DNA of 64,000 nt from the NCBI GenBank assembly GCA_964460845.1, contig CAYWRZ010000003.1, positions 1-64,000 of the forward strand. Reading direction: 5' to 3'. A model generated the notes under the pieces. The model was not told where the DNA came from. It saw only the letters and a program-made list of their open reading frames with translations, and ran no database searches. The translations under genes and the position numbers were made by a program. Origin of the DNA: CAYWRZ01 sp964460845 (GTDB taxonomy: Bacteria > Bacteroidota > Bacteroidia > Flavobacteriales_D > UBA2798). Of this stretch, positions 34,802 to 43,358 are shown piece by piece. The stretch's first letter is position 1. Each line of letters begins with the position of its first letter.

Positions 34802-35386
34802 ATGAGAGAGACATCCCGATACCACAAAACCGGTGAGGAGCTGAAACAAGAGCAGCGAAGCGTGGAGGCCGCACAACAGGACCCTTCGCGCTTCGAGCCG
34901 CTCTACCACACCTATTACGAGCCCATTTTCAGGTTTATTTACCAGCGTGTAGGCGATCGCGACACGACAGCCGACCTTACCTCGCAAGTGTTCCTGAAAG
35001 CGCTCTCGCAACTAAAAAAGTACCGGTTCAGAGGAGTGCCTTTCTCCTCCTGGCTTTACCGCATCGCACAACATGAGGTCTATGAAGCTTTTCGCCGCGA
35101 AAAGGCACGTCATTGCCTAAGTCTTACCACGCTTCAGGCACACGAAATGCTCGACGAGATAGACGATACGCGTCAGGAAGCACACCTGGAGCTCTTGCTG
35201 CGCCTATTGCCCGATCTGCCTCAGGAAGACCTCCAATTAATCGAGCTGCGCTTTTTTGAAAAACGCCCTTTCCGCGAAATAGGACTCATTCTCGACATTA
35301 CCGAAAACAACGCCAAAGTGCGGACACACCGGATACTTGAAAAACTGAAACGTATGTTTCAAACCTCTTTACGCCATGAAACCTGA
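34802..35386 (+). CDS. ECF-type RNA polymerase sigma factor
   Basis: 194 aa. Region 2 (about residues 30-95) reads YEPIFRFIYQRVGDRDTTADLTSQVFLKALSQL and the FSSWLYRIAQHEVYEAFRR end is the usual -10-recognition helix. Region 4 (about 138-185) has ELRFFEKRPFREIGLILDITENNAKVRTHRILEKLK, the helix-turn-helix for the -33 element. It overlaps the next gene by 11 bp, the normal arrangement of a sigma factor with its membrane regulator. Inverted repeats lie in the promoter region (34754-34790). Confidence 0.93.
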   Translation: MRETSRYHKTGEELKQEQRSVEAAQQDPSRFEPLYHTYYEPIFRFIYQRVGDRDTTADLTSQVFLKALSQLKKYRFRGVPFSSWLYRIAQHEVYEAFRREKARHCLSLTTLQAHEMLDEIDDTRQEAHLELLLRLLPDLPQEDLQLIELRFFEKRPFREIGLILDITENNAKVRTHRILEKLKRMFQTSLRHET

Positions 35387-37175
35387 ACTACGAATAGATA
35401 CCGATCCGCTACCGAAAGAAGCGATAGAATCGACCAAAGATTTCGCACGGCTTATGCACGATTATAAGCGGATAAAAAATCCTTTCGGGCCCAAAAACTG
35501 GCTCCTCGCTTCGGCTGCCGTAACCCTGGCCGGATTAGCGATTTTGGCGATTGTCTATTGGCCTTCGGCCGATACCGAAAAACCGGTCGTTCAAAACCCC
35601 ATCACAGACAATACTCCCCTAACTAAAGTCGAAAACGCACCCACTTACAAGGAAGATTCTCCCTGTATCAATCCGCCGCTGAAAGGCAGCGAAAAACCCT
35701 GGACGCTGTACCGGATCCAAAATGAAAAAGGCGGAACGCTAACACATCCCGGCGGAAGCATACTGCACATCGCTCCCGGCAGCTTCATCGATGCACAGGG
35801 AAATACAGTACAGGGCGAGGTCGAAATACGTTACCGCGAATACCACGATCCGATCGATACCTGGCTGAGCGGCATACCCATGACCTACGACTCGGCGGGT
35901 TATCTTTATACCTTCGAATCGGCCGGAATGCTCGACATCAAAGCGCTGCAAAACGGGCAGGAATTACAGCTTGCCGCAGGCAAAACCATTGAGGTCGATA
36001 TGGCTTCGCGTTATACCGGCAGCGAATACAACCTTTACCAGTTCGATACCCTGCAACGCAACTGGGTGTATAAAGGCCGGGAAGAACTCAAACCGCTGCC
36101 CGCTGCTCCTCCGGCTTTTTCCGGAAAACCGGTAAAGCCCACCCGTCCGGCCACCACTTTTCTGCCCGAGCCTCCGGTAATGGGCCAGCTCAAAGCACAG
36201 CTTGCTCAATTGCAAGAGGAGAAAAATCAACTGGAAATGGAGGAGCCGATAAAACCTTCGGAAATAAACCCTGATCGACCGGGTTTCGAGTTCGACATTC
36301 TACCCTCCGAATTCCCCGAATTAGCCGCTATGGGAGCTGTCTCTTTTGAAGTGATAAACGCCGATCAATTTAACCCCGAATTTTACCACCTTACCTGGGA
36401 CAATGTGGTACTGGCGGTGCACGAAAAAGGAAAAAGCTACCGCATCACGCTGTACCGGAAAAACACCGAGGTAAAATTGGTGGTCATTCCCGTCGTAAAC
36501 GCGGAAGACCTGGAAGAGACAATGGCGCTTTTCGAAGCACAATATGCGAGTTACGAAGCGGCCTTGCAGGAAAAAGAAATTCGCGAAAAGGAATTACAGC
36601 AAAAATTTGACGAGGCACAACTGCAACACCAGCAAGAAATTCAGGAAAACGAAGCCCGAATCAAACAAGCGGCTGAACAGCCCCTGATCCAAACGGCTTC
36701 GCTATCGGCCACAACTCCCAATACCGAAGAAAGCAGCATGGGCTATCCTACCGAAGCCAAAGTACGCCGCGTGTTCCAAATCGACGGATTAGGCCCCTGG
36801 AACAGCGACTCTCCTAAAACAACCCCGGGTCCGCCGCTGCTCGCTTCTTTCCGCGACCGAAGCGGACAGGAAGTATTGAATCCAAAACACATTTTTATCA
36901 TCGAACGCGAACGCAATATTTTCTTCACCTTTACACCCGGCGACCGACGAGGCATAGGGTTTAACCGTAAAAAAGAAAACCTGATCGCGCTGGTGCTAAG
37001 CGACGGACGATTAGCCGCCTGCGGCCCCTCTGCCTTCGCAGGGATTACCCGGCAAACCCATGCTTTTACCTTCGATATGCAGGTTTTTAAAAAAGTCCCC
37101 GCTTCCGAAAAAGAAGTGCGCGAATTATTGCGTGGTCTGATGACCGAAGAACAAGTAAAACAGGAAAGCCTCTGA
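35376..37175 (+). CDS. Single-pass membrane protein, candidate regulator of the ECF sigma factor
   Basis: 599 aa. A 42-residue cytoplasmic tail is followed by one membrane helix (about 43-61, WLLASAAVTLAGLAILAIVYW), then a large extracytoplasmic part: a beta-rich domain (about 95-235) with a GSILHIAPGSFIDAQGNTV and GIPMTYD motif, a coiled coil near 268-290, a second domain, a coiled coil near 375-425 rich in Glu/Lys/Gln, and a C-terminal domain (about 450-599). The topology and the 11-bp overlap with the sigma gene fit an anti-sigma factor, but the cytoplasmic tail is short and lacks the zinc motif of classic anti-sigma domains, so the role is inferred. Confidence 0.65.
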   Translation: MKPELRIDTDPLPKEAIESTKDFARLMHDYKRIKNPFGPKNWLLASAAVTLAGLAILAIVYWPSADTEKPVVQNPITDNTPLTKVENAPTYKEDSPCINPPLKGSEKPWTLYRIQNEKGGTLTHPGGSILHIAPGSFIDAQGNTVQGEVEIRYREYHDPIDTWLSGIPMTYDSAGYLYTFESAGMLDIKALQNGQELQLAAGKTIEVDMASRYTGSEYNLYQFDTLQRNWVYKGREELKPLPAAPPAFSGKPVKPTRPATTFLPEPPVMGQLKAQLAQLQEEKNQLEMEEPIKPSEINPDRPGFEFDILPSEFPELAAMGAVSFEVINADQFNPEFYHLTWDNVVLAVHEKGKSYRITLYRKNTEVKLVVIPVVNAEDLEETMALFEAQYASYEAALQEKEIREKELQQKFDEAQLQHQQEIQENEARIKQAAEQPLIQTASLSATTPNTEESSMGYPTEAKVRRVFQIDGLGPWNSDSPKTTPGPPLLASFRDRSGQEVLNPKHIFIIERERNIFFTFTPGDRRGIGFNRKKENLIALVLSDGRLAACGPSAFAGITRQTHAFTFDMQVFKKVPASEKEVRELLRGLMTEEQVKQESL

Positions 37176-37177
37176 CT

Positions 37178-38053
37178 ATGCAAAGCCCCTTGAAATTTCT
37201 TTCGTATGGAACATTGGTGGTTGCACTGCTCGTGATAGCCGCCTGCGGAAGCACCACAAAAATAACGGAACACAACTATCAGTTGAAAACCACCCCGCCC
37301 AACGGGATAGAAATACGCCGCGGTTTTTACGCCGACCAAACGGAAATCAGCAACTTCAACTGGATGGAATACCTGAGCTGGCTCGAAAAGGTACATGGTT
37401 CGCATTCGGTGACTTTCAAAGCTGCGCTTCCCGATACCGGTGCCTGGCTAAAGGTGGGAAGCTGCCTCGAACCCTACCGCCAACATTACCTGCGTCATCC
37501 GGCTTACCGTAATTTTCCGGTAGTAGGTGTCAGTCAGCAGCAAGCGCTCGATTTTTCAGCCTGGCGATCCGACAGGGTATTTGAGTTTCTACTGATCCGG
37601 CTGGGTAAAATAACCTGGGATGAAAATCCTTCTCCTGCCACACATTTTACCATTTCCCGGTATTTTCACGACAGCCTGACCACTGCGCTTCAGGGCGACA
37701 AAGTGGCCTATTATCCCGAATTCAGGCTGCCCGAACCGAACGAAATTCTCGAATTACAAGCGTATGCCGGCCACTATACCCAACCCGAGCAACTTGCAAA
37801 ACAGACGATTCCCTGCATTAATGGTGATCTCAGCCTTGCACCTTTAGCGTCTGTGTCTCCTTACAAACGTCGCTCACCGAAAAAAATCATTTATCACGTA
37901 CAGAGTAATGTAAGCGAATGGACCAGCGCGCCCTATACAGCTGCGGGAGAAAACTGGCACAGCACTTTCGAAAGCGATACCTTCACGCTATCGGAACCCA
38001 ATGCCTGGACGGGTTTCAGAAACGTATGCGAATGGAAAAGATGGGAAAAATAA
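37178..38053 (+). CDS. Lipoprotein with FGE/SUMF-like domain (GldJ/GldK-like)
   Basis: 291 aa. Lipoprotein signal with Cys23 in VIAACGS. The rest is a formylglycine-generating-enzyme-type fold: an E-I-x-N-x-x-W-x-E start near 55-63, the conserved PVVGVSQQQALDFSAWR segment, NVSEWTS and the closing GFRNVCEW. GldJ and GldK of the T9SS are lipoproteins of this fold without enzymatic activity; this one is short and compact like them. It is 2 bp after the candidate regulator and overlaps the next gene by 13 bp, so it is part of the sigma operon. Confidence 0.8.
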   Translation: MQSPLKFLSYGTLVVALLVIAACGSTTKITEHNYQLKTTPPNGIEIRRGFYADQTEISNFNWMEYLSWLEKVHGSHSVTFKAALPDTGAWLKVGSCLEPYRQHYLRHPAYRNFPVVGVSQQQALDFSAWRSDRVFEFLLIRLGKITWDENPSPATHFTISRYFHDSLTTALQGDKVAYYPEFRLPEPNEILELQAYAGHYTQPEQLAKQTIPCINGDLSLAPLASVSPYKRRSPKKIIYHVQSNVSEWTSAPYTAAGENWHSTFESDTFTLSEPNAWTGFRNVCEWKRWEK

Positions 38054-38832
38054 TCCGATTCGGCCTCCCTGTTTGTAGCATGTGGCTCCTGATGTGCGTG
38101 AATATACAAGCACAGAAGCTTCAGGAAAATGCCGTAACAACGGAAGAGGAAAGCACAAAAGGTCGGATCAAAGTGCGCAAGCCGACCGACCTTACTCCCC
38201 GTATCGCGGGCAAGTCAGGAGGTACACTTTCGGCGGCCGAATGCTGCACTTCACAAGGTATTTATGTCAATACGCCAGACCTAAAAATCACCGGATTTTC
38301 ACTCACATTTTTATCGGCAAGAGGCGAGAAAGAATACAGCTTTACAGGCAATACCTTTCCCGATTCGGTGTGCCGTATGCTGGAGAAGCTTCCCGACGAA
38401 GAATTGATTCACCTTTACAATATTCAGGCTACAGATGCACAGGGAAAACTATTTTCACTTACCCCTATGCGTTTTGAAATGGCCGCATCCGACAGTAAAT
38501 CAGCTTCGTATTCGATCTATATTTTAGACCGCACGCAAAATGCACGCGTAAAAATTTTTCTGGTGCTCGGTCCCGACGAAAGCGCCTGGTATTTTGAAGG
38601 GCCTGACGAAGCCGCCGATCTGATAAAAGATATTCATACGGCTTACACAAGCGATTTCAGCTACCACGGCTGCAGCACGCTGAGCCGCGACAAGGTGCTC
38701 ATTCGTTTTTTTATTCCCTCGTTGCAATTTTGGTTCGAAGGCACACACGATCCTTTCGGAGGGTTTATGCTGGATAAGAAAAACGGAGAGGGTACGCTAA
38801 GAAGCAAAATGCGTTTTATTCCTTACGGATAA
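38041..38832 (+). CDS. Exported protein resembling the GldM C-terminal domain
   Basis: 263 aa from ATG 38041 (MGKIIRFGLPVCSM); the open frame extends upstream but is inside the FGE gene, and ATGs at 38026 and 38032 are alternatives. Signal peptide ends VNIQAQ. The central segment (about 60-135) has the order of features seen in GldM C-terminal domains: a G-G-T start, the phrase ITGFSLTFLSARG, a GNTFPDS...L stretch and a E-x-I-H-L-x-NIQATDAQGK segment. The remainder (135-263) is not recognised. GldM is a T9SS component that interacts with GldK, a FGE-type lipoprotein; the gene pair here resembles that partnership. The family link is moderate and the function is inference. Confidence 0.55.
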   Translation: MGKIIRFGLPVCSMWLLMCVNIQAQKLQENAVTTEEESTKGRIKVRKPTDLTPRIAGKSGGTLSAAECCTSQGIYVNTPDLKITGFSLTFLSARGEKEYSFTGNTFPDSVCRMLEKLPDEELIHLYNIQATDAQGKLFSLTPMRFEMAASDSKSASYSIYILDRTQNARVKIFLVLGPDESAWYFEGPDEAADLIKDIHTAYTSDFSYHGCSTLSRDKVLIRFFIPSLQFWFEGTHDPFGGFMLDKKNGEGTLRSKMRFIPYG

Positions 38833-38845
38833 CAACCGGGCTTTT

Positions 38846-39673
38846 TCAGGGAAGGATCAAGAATACGTCGGTACCAAACGCATGATGCAAAAGCGGTTCT
38901 TCAAATACACCTGTTTGCCGGGCCAAACGAGACAGTGCCGTGCGTAAAGTGTGAGCCTGAATCACCAAATCATCTTCGTTCTCGGGCTTTTTATCGGGAT
39001 CAGCAGTAAGATAACCCATTCGTACCTCATCACCGGTCTCTAAGTGAAGCACCAACAGGCTTGCGTTTTTCCCTTCATAAATGCGCAGCGAGCTCATCCG
39101 CAAATCCTGGGGCACATAGCCATAGGCTTCGGGCCAGCCGAAATTGACCTCCTGATCAGAAGGAAAATTAACCGGGTATTCTTTCCCTTTATATGTCAGG
39201 TAATAGCTTACGGTCGAATCGGTTTCCTGTTTATAACGCAAACCCAAATCTTCGCAATCGGTCTGAAAATCGCAGAAAGAAATGTGACGCGGAGTAAGGC
39301 GCGTCAGTTTCGGATACGTCTTTTCGACTTCGCGCAACGCTGCGCGATAAGCCTGTTCAAGATTGTTGACGTAACCCGAATCGGCCAGCGAAGTCAGGGT
39401 ATCGCGCGGCTCGGTACGCAGCAGCTTTCCCTGCGCATCGTACACCGAAATAAAACTGTGCAGCAGAAAAAATCCTGTTTCGTTAGGAGGTACTTTCACG
39501 CCTTCTTTTTCAGGCAGCGCATGTGTACGTTTCACATTGACATCGAGGGCAATAAGCTCATTTCCTGAAAACCCCAGCGGGAAGGTCTTGAACTGCCAGG
39601 TTTCGAGGCAGGCAAAAACCGGAGTAAAAAGGCCGAAAAATACCGCCAAAAAAAGTACGCGCATCACAGACAT
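38846..39673 (-). CDS. Secreted protein of unknown function
   Basis: 275 aa with a signal peptide (FFGLFTPVFACLE). No family recognised. Apart from hydrophobic stretches at the start it is polar, with a long mixed alpha/beta body and no repeats. It begins 4 bp after the stop of the T9SS cargo gene on the same strand, so both are in one operon; it may help fold, anchor or process that protein. Convergent with the GldM-like gene, 13 bp apart. Confidence 0.65.
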   Translation of the reverse strand: MSVMRVLFLAVFFGLFTPVFACLETWQFKTFPLGFSGNELIALDVNVKRTHALPEKEGVKVPPNETGFFLLHSFISVYDAQGKLLRTEPRDTLTSLADSGYVNNLEQAYRAALREVEKTYPKLTRLTPRHISFCDFQTDCEDLGLRYKQETDSTVSYYLTYKGKEYPVNFPSDQEVNFGWPEAYGYVPQDLRMSSLRIYEGKNASLLVLHLETGDEVRMGYLTADPDKKPENEDDLVIQAHTLRTALSRLARQTGVFEEPLLHHAFGTDVFLILP

Positions 39674-39677
39674 TAGC

Positions 39678-42600
39678 TCAACGAATTAAAGTGACATTTC
39701 CTTTTTTGAAATAGGTTTCCCCGCCGATGCAGGTAATTTCGAGGTAATACACAAATACGGCCGGATCGCATTCTCGGTCGCGAAAAATGCCGTCCCAGCC
39801 CACCTGCTGATCGGTCGTTTCAAACACTTTTTCGCCCCAGCTATTATAGACCCTGAACAGCATTTTATCGATCAGGTTTCCACGCACATACAGGCGATCG
39901 TTTTCTCCGTCGCCATTTGGTGTAAATGCGTTTGGTATGTAAACATCCGGCTCCCCGCATACATAGTCCAGCACCCGAATACGCACGGTATCGCGAAGTG
40001 AGCAGCCTCCATTGCTAACGGTAAGCGTGTAAACGGTGGTTTGCTCCGGACTGGCCACCGGATGCCCCGCAGAAGGATTGCTGAGCGATCCCGAAGGAGA
40101 CCAGCTATAGGTATATCCCGGCGGGAAAGCGTGAAGCATGGTGCTTTCTCCCGCATAAATGGTGTACCGATCGGCAGTCGCTTCTACCACGCCCGTAGGC
40201 GGACCGGTCACTTCTACCCATACCGAATCTCTTTGCGTACAGCCGTCGATAGTGGTAACCGTCACACTTATCCAGGCCGAAACCGCGGGACTTACCAGTA
40301 CAGAAGCGCTACCTTCGCCCGCCAAAAGAAGCGAATCGGGAGCCCAGTCGTAGGTAAGGCTGTACTGCGGAGTAAGATTTTGCACAGTAAGCACAAGCGT
40401 ATCGCCGGTACAGATCCCGGCTACAGAGTCGAGCGCTATAACAGGCACCGGAACCGTAACAGTTACCGTATCGCGAAGCTGGCACCAGGCATTGCTTACC
40501 TGTATATAAAAAACAGTTGTTTCGTCGAGGTTTACGGTAATCGTGCTGTCAGATGCCGAAGCGTTGAGCATATCGCTGAAATTGCCGTTAGAAGACCAGT
40601 GGAAACTGTTAGCCGTTCCACCCGAAGCGGCTGCCAGCACAAGATTCTGCACTTCGCAAAGCGTGGTATCCGACACCGAAAGTTCCAGCGGCGGATGCAC
40701 CGTAATTATTTTTTGCGCCGTATCGCGCAGTCCACAAACCGGATCTTCTACAATCAGATACGCGATATAGGTACCGGGCGTAGTAAAGGTGCGCACCGGA
40801 TCAGGGTCGGAAGAGGTGGTATCGTTTCCACCAAAATCCCAAAGGAACTCGCCCGAGCCCGAGCTGGTATTTGTAAACTGTATGGTCAGCGGCGCACAAC
40901 CATCGAGCCGATCGGTGGTAAAATCGGCCTTGGGCGTGATCTCAAAATCGAACTTAAATACCCCGAGGTTGCAATTGCTCGAGTTGTTGGTAGTGGACCA
41001 GGCACCCGGTGTGGTCGGAAAATCGTCGTTGTTGGAGCAGCCTGCACAAGAAGATTGATACACAATTCCGTGGGCATCAAAACGACTGGTGCCGCCATCG
41101 ACATGCTCGCGACTTAGCGGTCCGCCGAAATACGTCGCATAAAGCAAGGATTGAAGATCGCGGGCAAAAACCACGAGGTAGAAATTAAACCCATCTCCGT
41201 TCGAGGGCTGAAATGCATCGGAGGTAACCGGCATTCCGTTAAGCGGTACGGGCTGTAAAATGTTAGCGCCCCATCCCGATACATATACGTTTCCACACAC
41301 ATCGACCATAAAGGCCGAAGGCGAAATATTGATCGCATTATTCCCATTGCCGAATACGGTCGAATAAATCATCGCATCGAGCGAAGGCGTAAGCTTGGTG
41401 ATAAATTGGCCGCTGTTGGGATTGGAATAAGCTGCATTAAGCACCGGATAGGTTTGGGTTCCCTGCGTTTGTCCTACGATATAGACCTCTCCGAAACGGT
41501 CCAGCTCCACAAAATACACCTGATCGTAGGCTGCAGTACCGATATAAGTGGCATGGAGCAAAGCGCTTCCATCGGCACTTATGCGGGCTATAAATCCATC
41601 GGCTTTCCCACCCTGATAGGTATCGTGCAAGCTTCCGGCCGTAGCGGGGAAATTTTGGGAAACCGTGCCGCCTGCTACAAACACCTCCTGATTTTGCGCT
41701 ACTTTGATCGAATAGGCCGCATCTTTGTCATTCCCTCCGAGAAAAGTGCTCCACATCAGCGTGGAAAGCGAAGGATCCAGCTTGAACACCACCGCATCCT
41801 GCACACCGCCAAACACCGGCTGGAAAGCGTTCACCACCGGAAAATCGGCCGAACGGGTGGTGGTGGCCACGTAACAATTGCCCTGATCATCGACCATAAT
41901 TTCGCCCCTGAACTGATCACCGTAGTTAAACTGCAGCGAATCGGTATTCGAGGTCCAGTTGCTTCCGCTGAGGTAATTCCGGTTATAGCTTACTCCGTCG
42001 TTGTCGCTACCCCCGATAAATGTCGAAGCCAGCAGGGCTGTACCTGCCGCATTAAATTTCGACACGTAAATATCCGTTCCATGGTCGAAATACGTTCCGT
42101 TGCTCATAAATCCGATAAAGCTGCCACCGCCGAAAACGGTATTGTAAGCTCCCGAAGTAACCGGGAAATCGGGAGAGCTGGTTATGCCAAAAAGTAAAAG
42201 CTCATCTTGCGCATTGACAATGAGGCTATGCGCCGTTTCGGTTCCTCCGCCTGCCGTTCCCCCGCCGATATAGGTCGAATACACAAGCGTGCTTCCATCG
42301 GGCGAAAATTTGGAAATGCCTACATCCGTGACGCCATAAAGACTGCCGTTGGCCGTACCCGAGCCCTGATAAGCGCCCGGCGTGACGGGATAGCCTGTAT
42401 TAAATACAATGCCCCCCGCATACAAATGACCCTGATTGTCGTAGGTGGCGGTCATCCCGAAATTATCGGCTGTAGAGCCGCTAAAGCTGCCAAATACCAG
42501 CACGGGATCAATAATAAGCTCATAGCGTGTATCATAGCCCTTGGGGAAACGGTAGCTGAGCACGTTTTTTTCAAGCACAAATTCGCAGGGTATCTCTTTT

Positions 42601-43220
42601 TTCCGGCCGTCTATCCATTGCCAGGCCTTGGGCGCCTGCTCGGTAACCGTGTTGACCGAAGTTCGGATAATAAGGTTGCCCTTTTTCAGCGATAGCGTTT
42701 CAGCACCTTCGTAATGTTGTTGTATCTGATCGGGAGAAAAGCCGGGTTGGATGCGAAAATCGTACTTAAGCTGGCCTTCGGCCGAATAGATAAGCAGATC
42801 CGTGCCGGGATAAAGCTCGCGGTAAGTAATTTCCCGATAAGCATTTACCCCCGAAGCCCAACGTGTAGGATCATTACCGAGGTAAAAATTGTAGTATTCT
42901 TCCGAAGGTTGGGCCTTGTCCCAGGCGCTGGCCGCAGAACCCGCAAAAGTAACGCGGTAGGCATGTCCTTTTAACTGTGCTTCGGCCGCTTGACCGAGGT
43001 GTGCTTTCTGTAAAGGCGAACGATCTACAAAATGAAACACAAAGGCGTCTTTTTCCAAAAAAAGCGCCCCGCTATTGACATTGGCTTTGAACAGTACCGG
43101 CGATTCGAACTGGCCCTGGTTAGGAATAAAACGGTAAAAGCGCGCTTCCTGCACTTCATGCGCCAATAGCGAAGAAGCCAGCCCCATAGCACAGGCAAGC
43201 AGGAACAGACGAGACCACAT
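39678..43220 (-). CDS. T9SS-secreted surface protein: SBBP repeats, PKD and Ig-like domains, CHU_C sorting domain
   Basis: 1180 aa. Signal peptide 1-20 (LLAHEV). Residues about 25-240 form the N-terminal module found before SBBP arrays (FYRFIPNQGQFESPVLFKA). Residues about 245-760 contain SBBP-type repeats that recur with phrases such as YSTYIGG and DFPVT. A PKD domain starts near 763 (CAPLTIQFTNTSSGSGEFLWDFG), then two Ig-like/HYR-type modules, and the C-terminal gliding-motility-associated domain from about 1095 (YIPNAFTPNGDGENDRLYV...FKKGNVTLIR), a type-B T9SS sorting signal. Expected outside the cell or on the surface, as an adhesin or matrix protein. Followed in the operon by an unrecognised secreted protein. 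Confidence 0.9.
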   Translation of the reverse strand: MWSRLFLLACAMGLASSLLAHEVQEARFYRFIPNQGQFESPVLFKANVNSGALFLEKDAFVFHFVDRSPLQKAHLGQAAEAQLKGHAYRVTFAGSAASAWDKAQPSEEYYNFYLGNDPTRWASGVNAYREITYRELYPGTDLLIYSAEGQLKYDFRIQPGFSPDQIQQHYEGAETLSLKKGNLIIRTSVNTVTEQAPKAWQWIDGRKKEIPCEFVLEKNVLSYRFPKGYDTRYELIIDPVLVFGSFSGSTADNFGMTATYDNQGHLYAGGIVFNTGYPVTPGAYQGSGTANGSLYGVTDVGISKFSPDGSTLVYSTYIGGGTAGGGTETAHSLIVNAQDELLLFGITSSPDFPVTSGAYNTVFGGGSFIGFMSNGTYFDHGTDIYVSKFNAAGTALLASTFIGGSDNDGVSYNRNYLSGSNWTSNTDSLQFNYGDQFRGEIMVDDQGNCYVATTTRSADFPVVNAFQPVFGGVQDAVVFKLDPSLSTLMWSTFLGGNDKDAAYSIKVAQNQEVFVAGGTVSQNFPATAGSLHDTYQGGKADGFIARISADGSALLHATYIGTAAYDQVYFVELDRFGEVYIVGQTQGTQTYPVLNAAYSNPNSGQFITKLTPSLDAMIYSTVFGNGNNAINISPSAFMVDVCGNVYVSGWGANILQPVPLNGMPVTSDAFQPSNGDGFNFYLVVFARDLQSLLYATYFGGPLSREHVDGGTSRFDAHGIVYQSSCAGCSNNDDFPTTPGAWSTTNNSSNCNLGVFKFDFEITPKADFTTDRLDGCAPLTIQFTNTSSGSGEFLWDFGGNDTTSSDPDPVRTFTTPGTYIAYLIVEDPVCGLRDTAQKIITVHPPLELSVSDTTLCEVQNLVLAAASGGTANSFHWSSNGNFSDMLNASASDSTITVNLDETTVFYIQVSNAWCQLRDTVTVTVPVPVIALDSVAGICTGDTLVLTVQNLTPQYSLTYDWAPDSLLLAGEGSASVLVSPAVSAWISVTVTTIDGCTQRDSVWVEVTGPPTGVVEATADRYTIYAGESTMLHAFPPGYTYSWSPSGSLSNPSAGHPVASPEQTTVYTLTVSNGGCSLRDTVRIRVLDYVCGEPDVYIPNAFTPNGDGENDRLYVRGNLIDKMLFRVYNSWGEKVFETTDQQVGWDGIFRDRECDPAVFVYYLEITCIGGETYFKKGNVTLIR

Positions 43221-43345
43221 AGAAGACCAATATACTAAAAGTACGACACAAGCCCAAACCTACAGGCTGCCGGGATTCGTCACCGGGAAAATAGAACTGT
43301 TGGAAAATCCTGCCCTTTTTTGGGGCGTGTTCCGCCCGCGTTGAG

Positions 43346-43353
43346 TATATTTG
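43346..43353 (+). promoter_or_regulatory. -7 box TATATTTG, 5 nt before carA
   Basis: Exact TAnnTTTG match ending 5 nt before the ATG at 43359. Predicts a leaderless carA mRNA, and shows that the in-frame extension upstream of the ATG is not translated. Confidence 0.65.
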
Positions 43354-43358
43354 CAGCC

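Noticed and set aside
40041..41117. 358-codon plus-strand open frame antisense to the T9SS cargo gene
   Set aside because: Composition is Arg/Ile/Gly-rich with no fold-like pattern, and the minus-strand frame has clear PKD and Ig-like domains.
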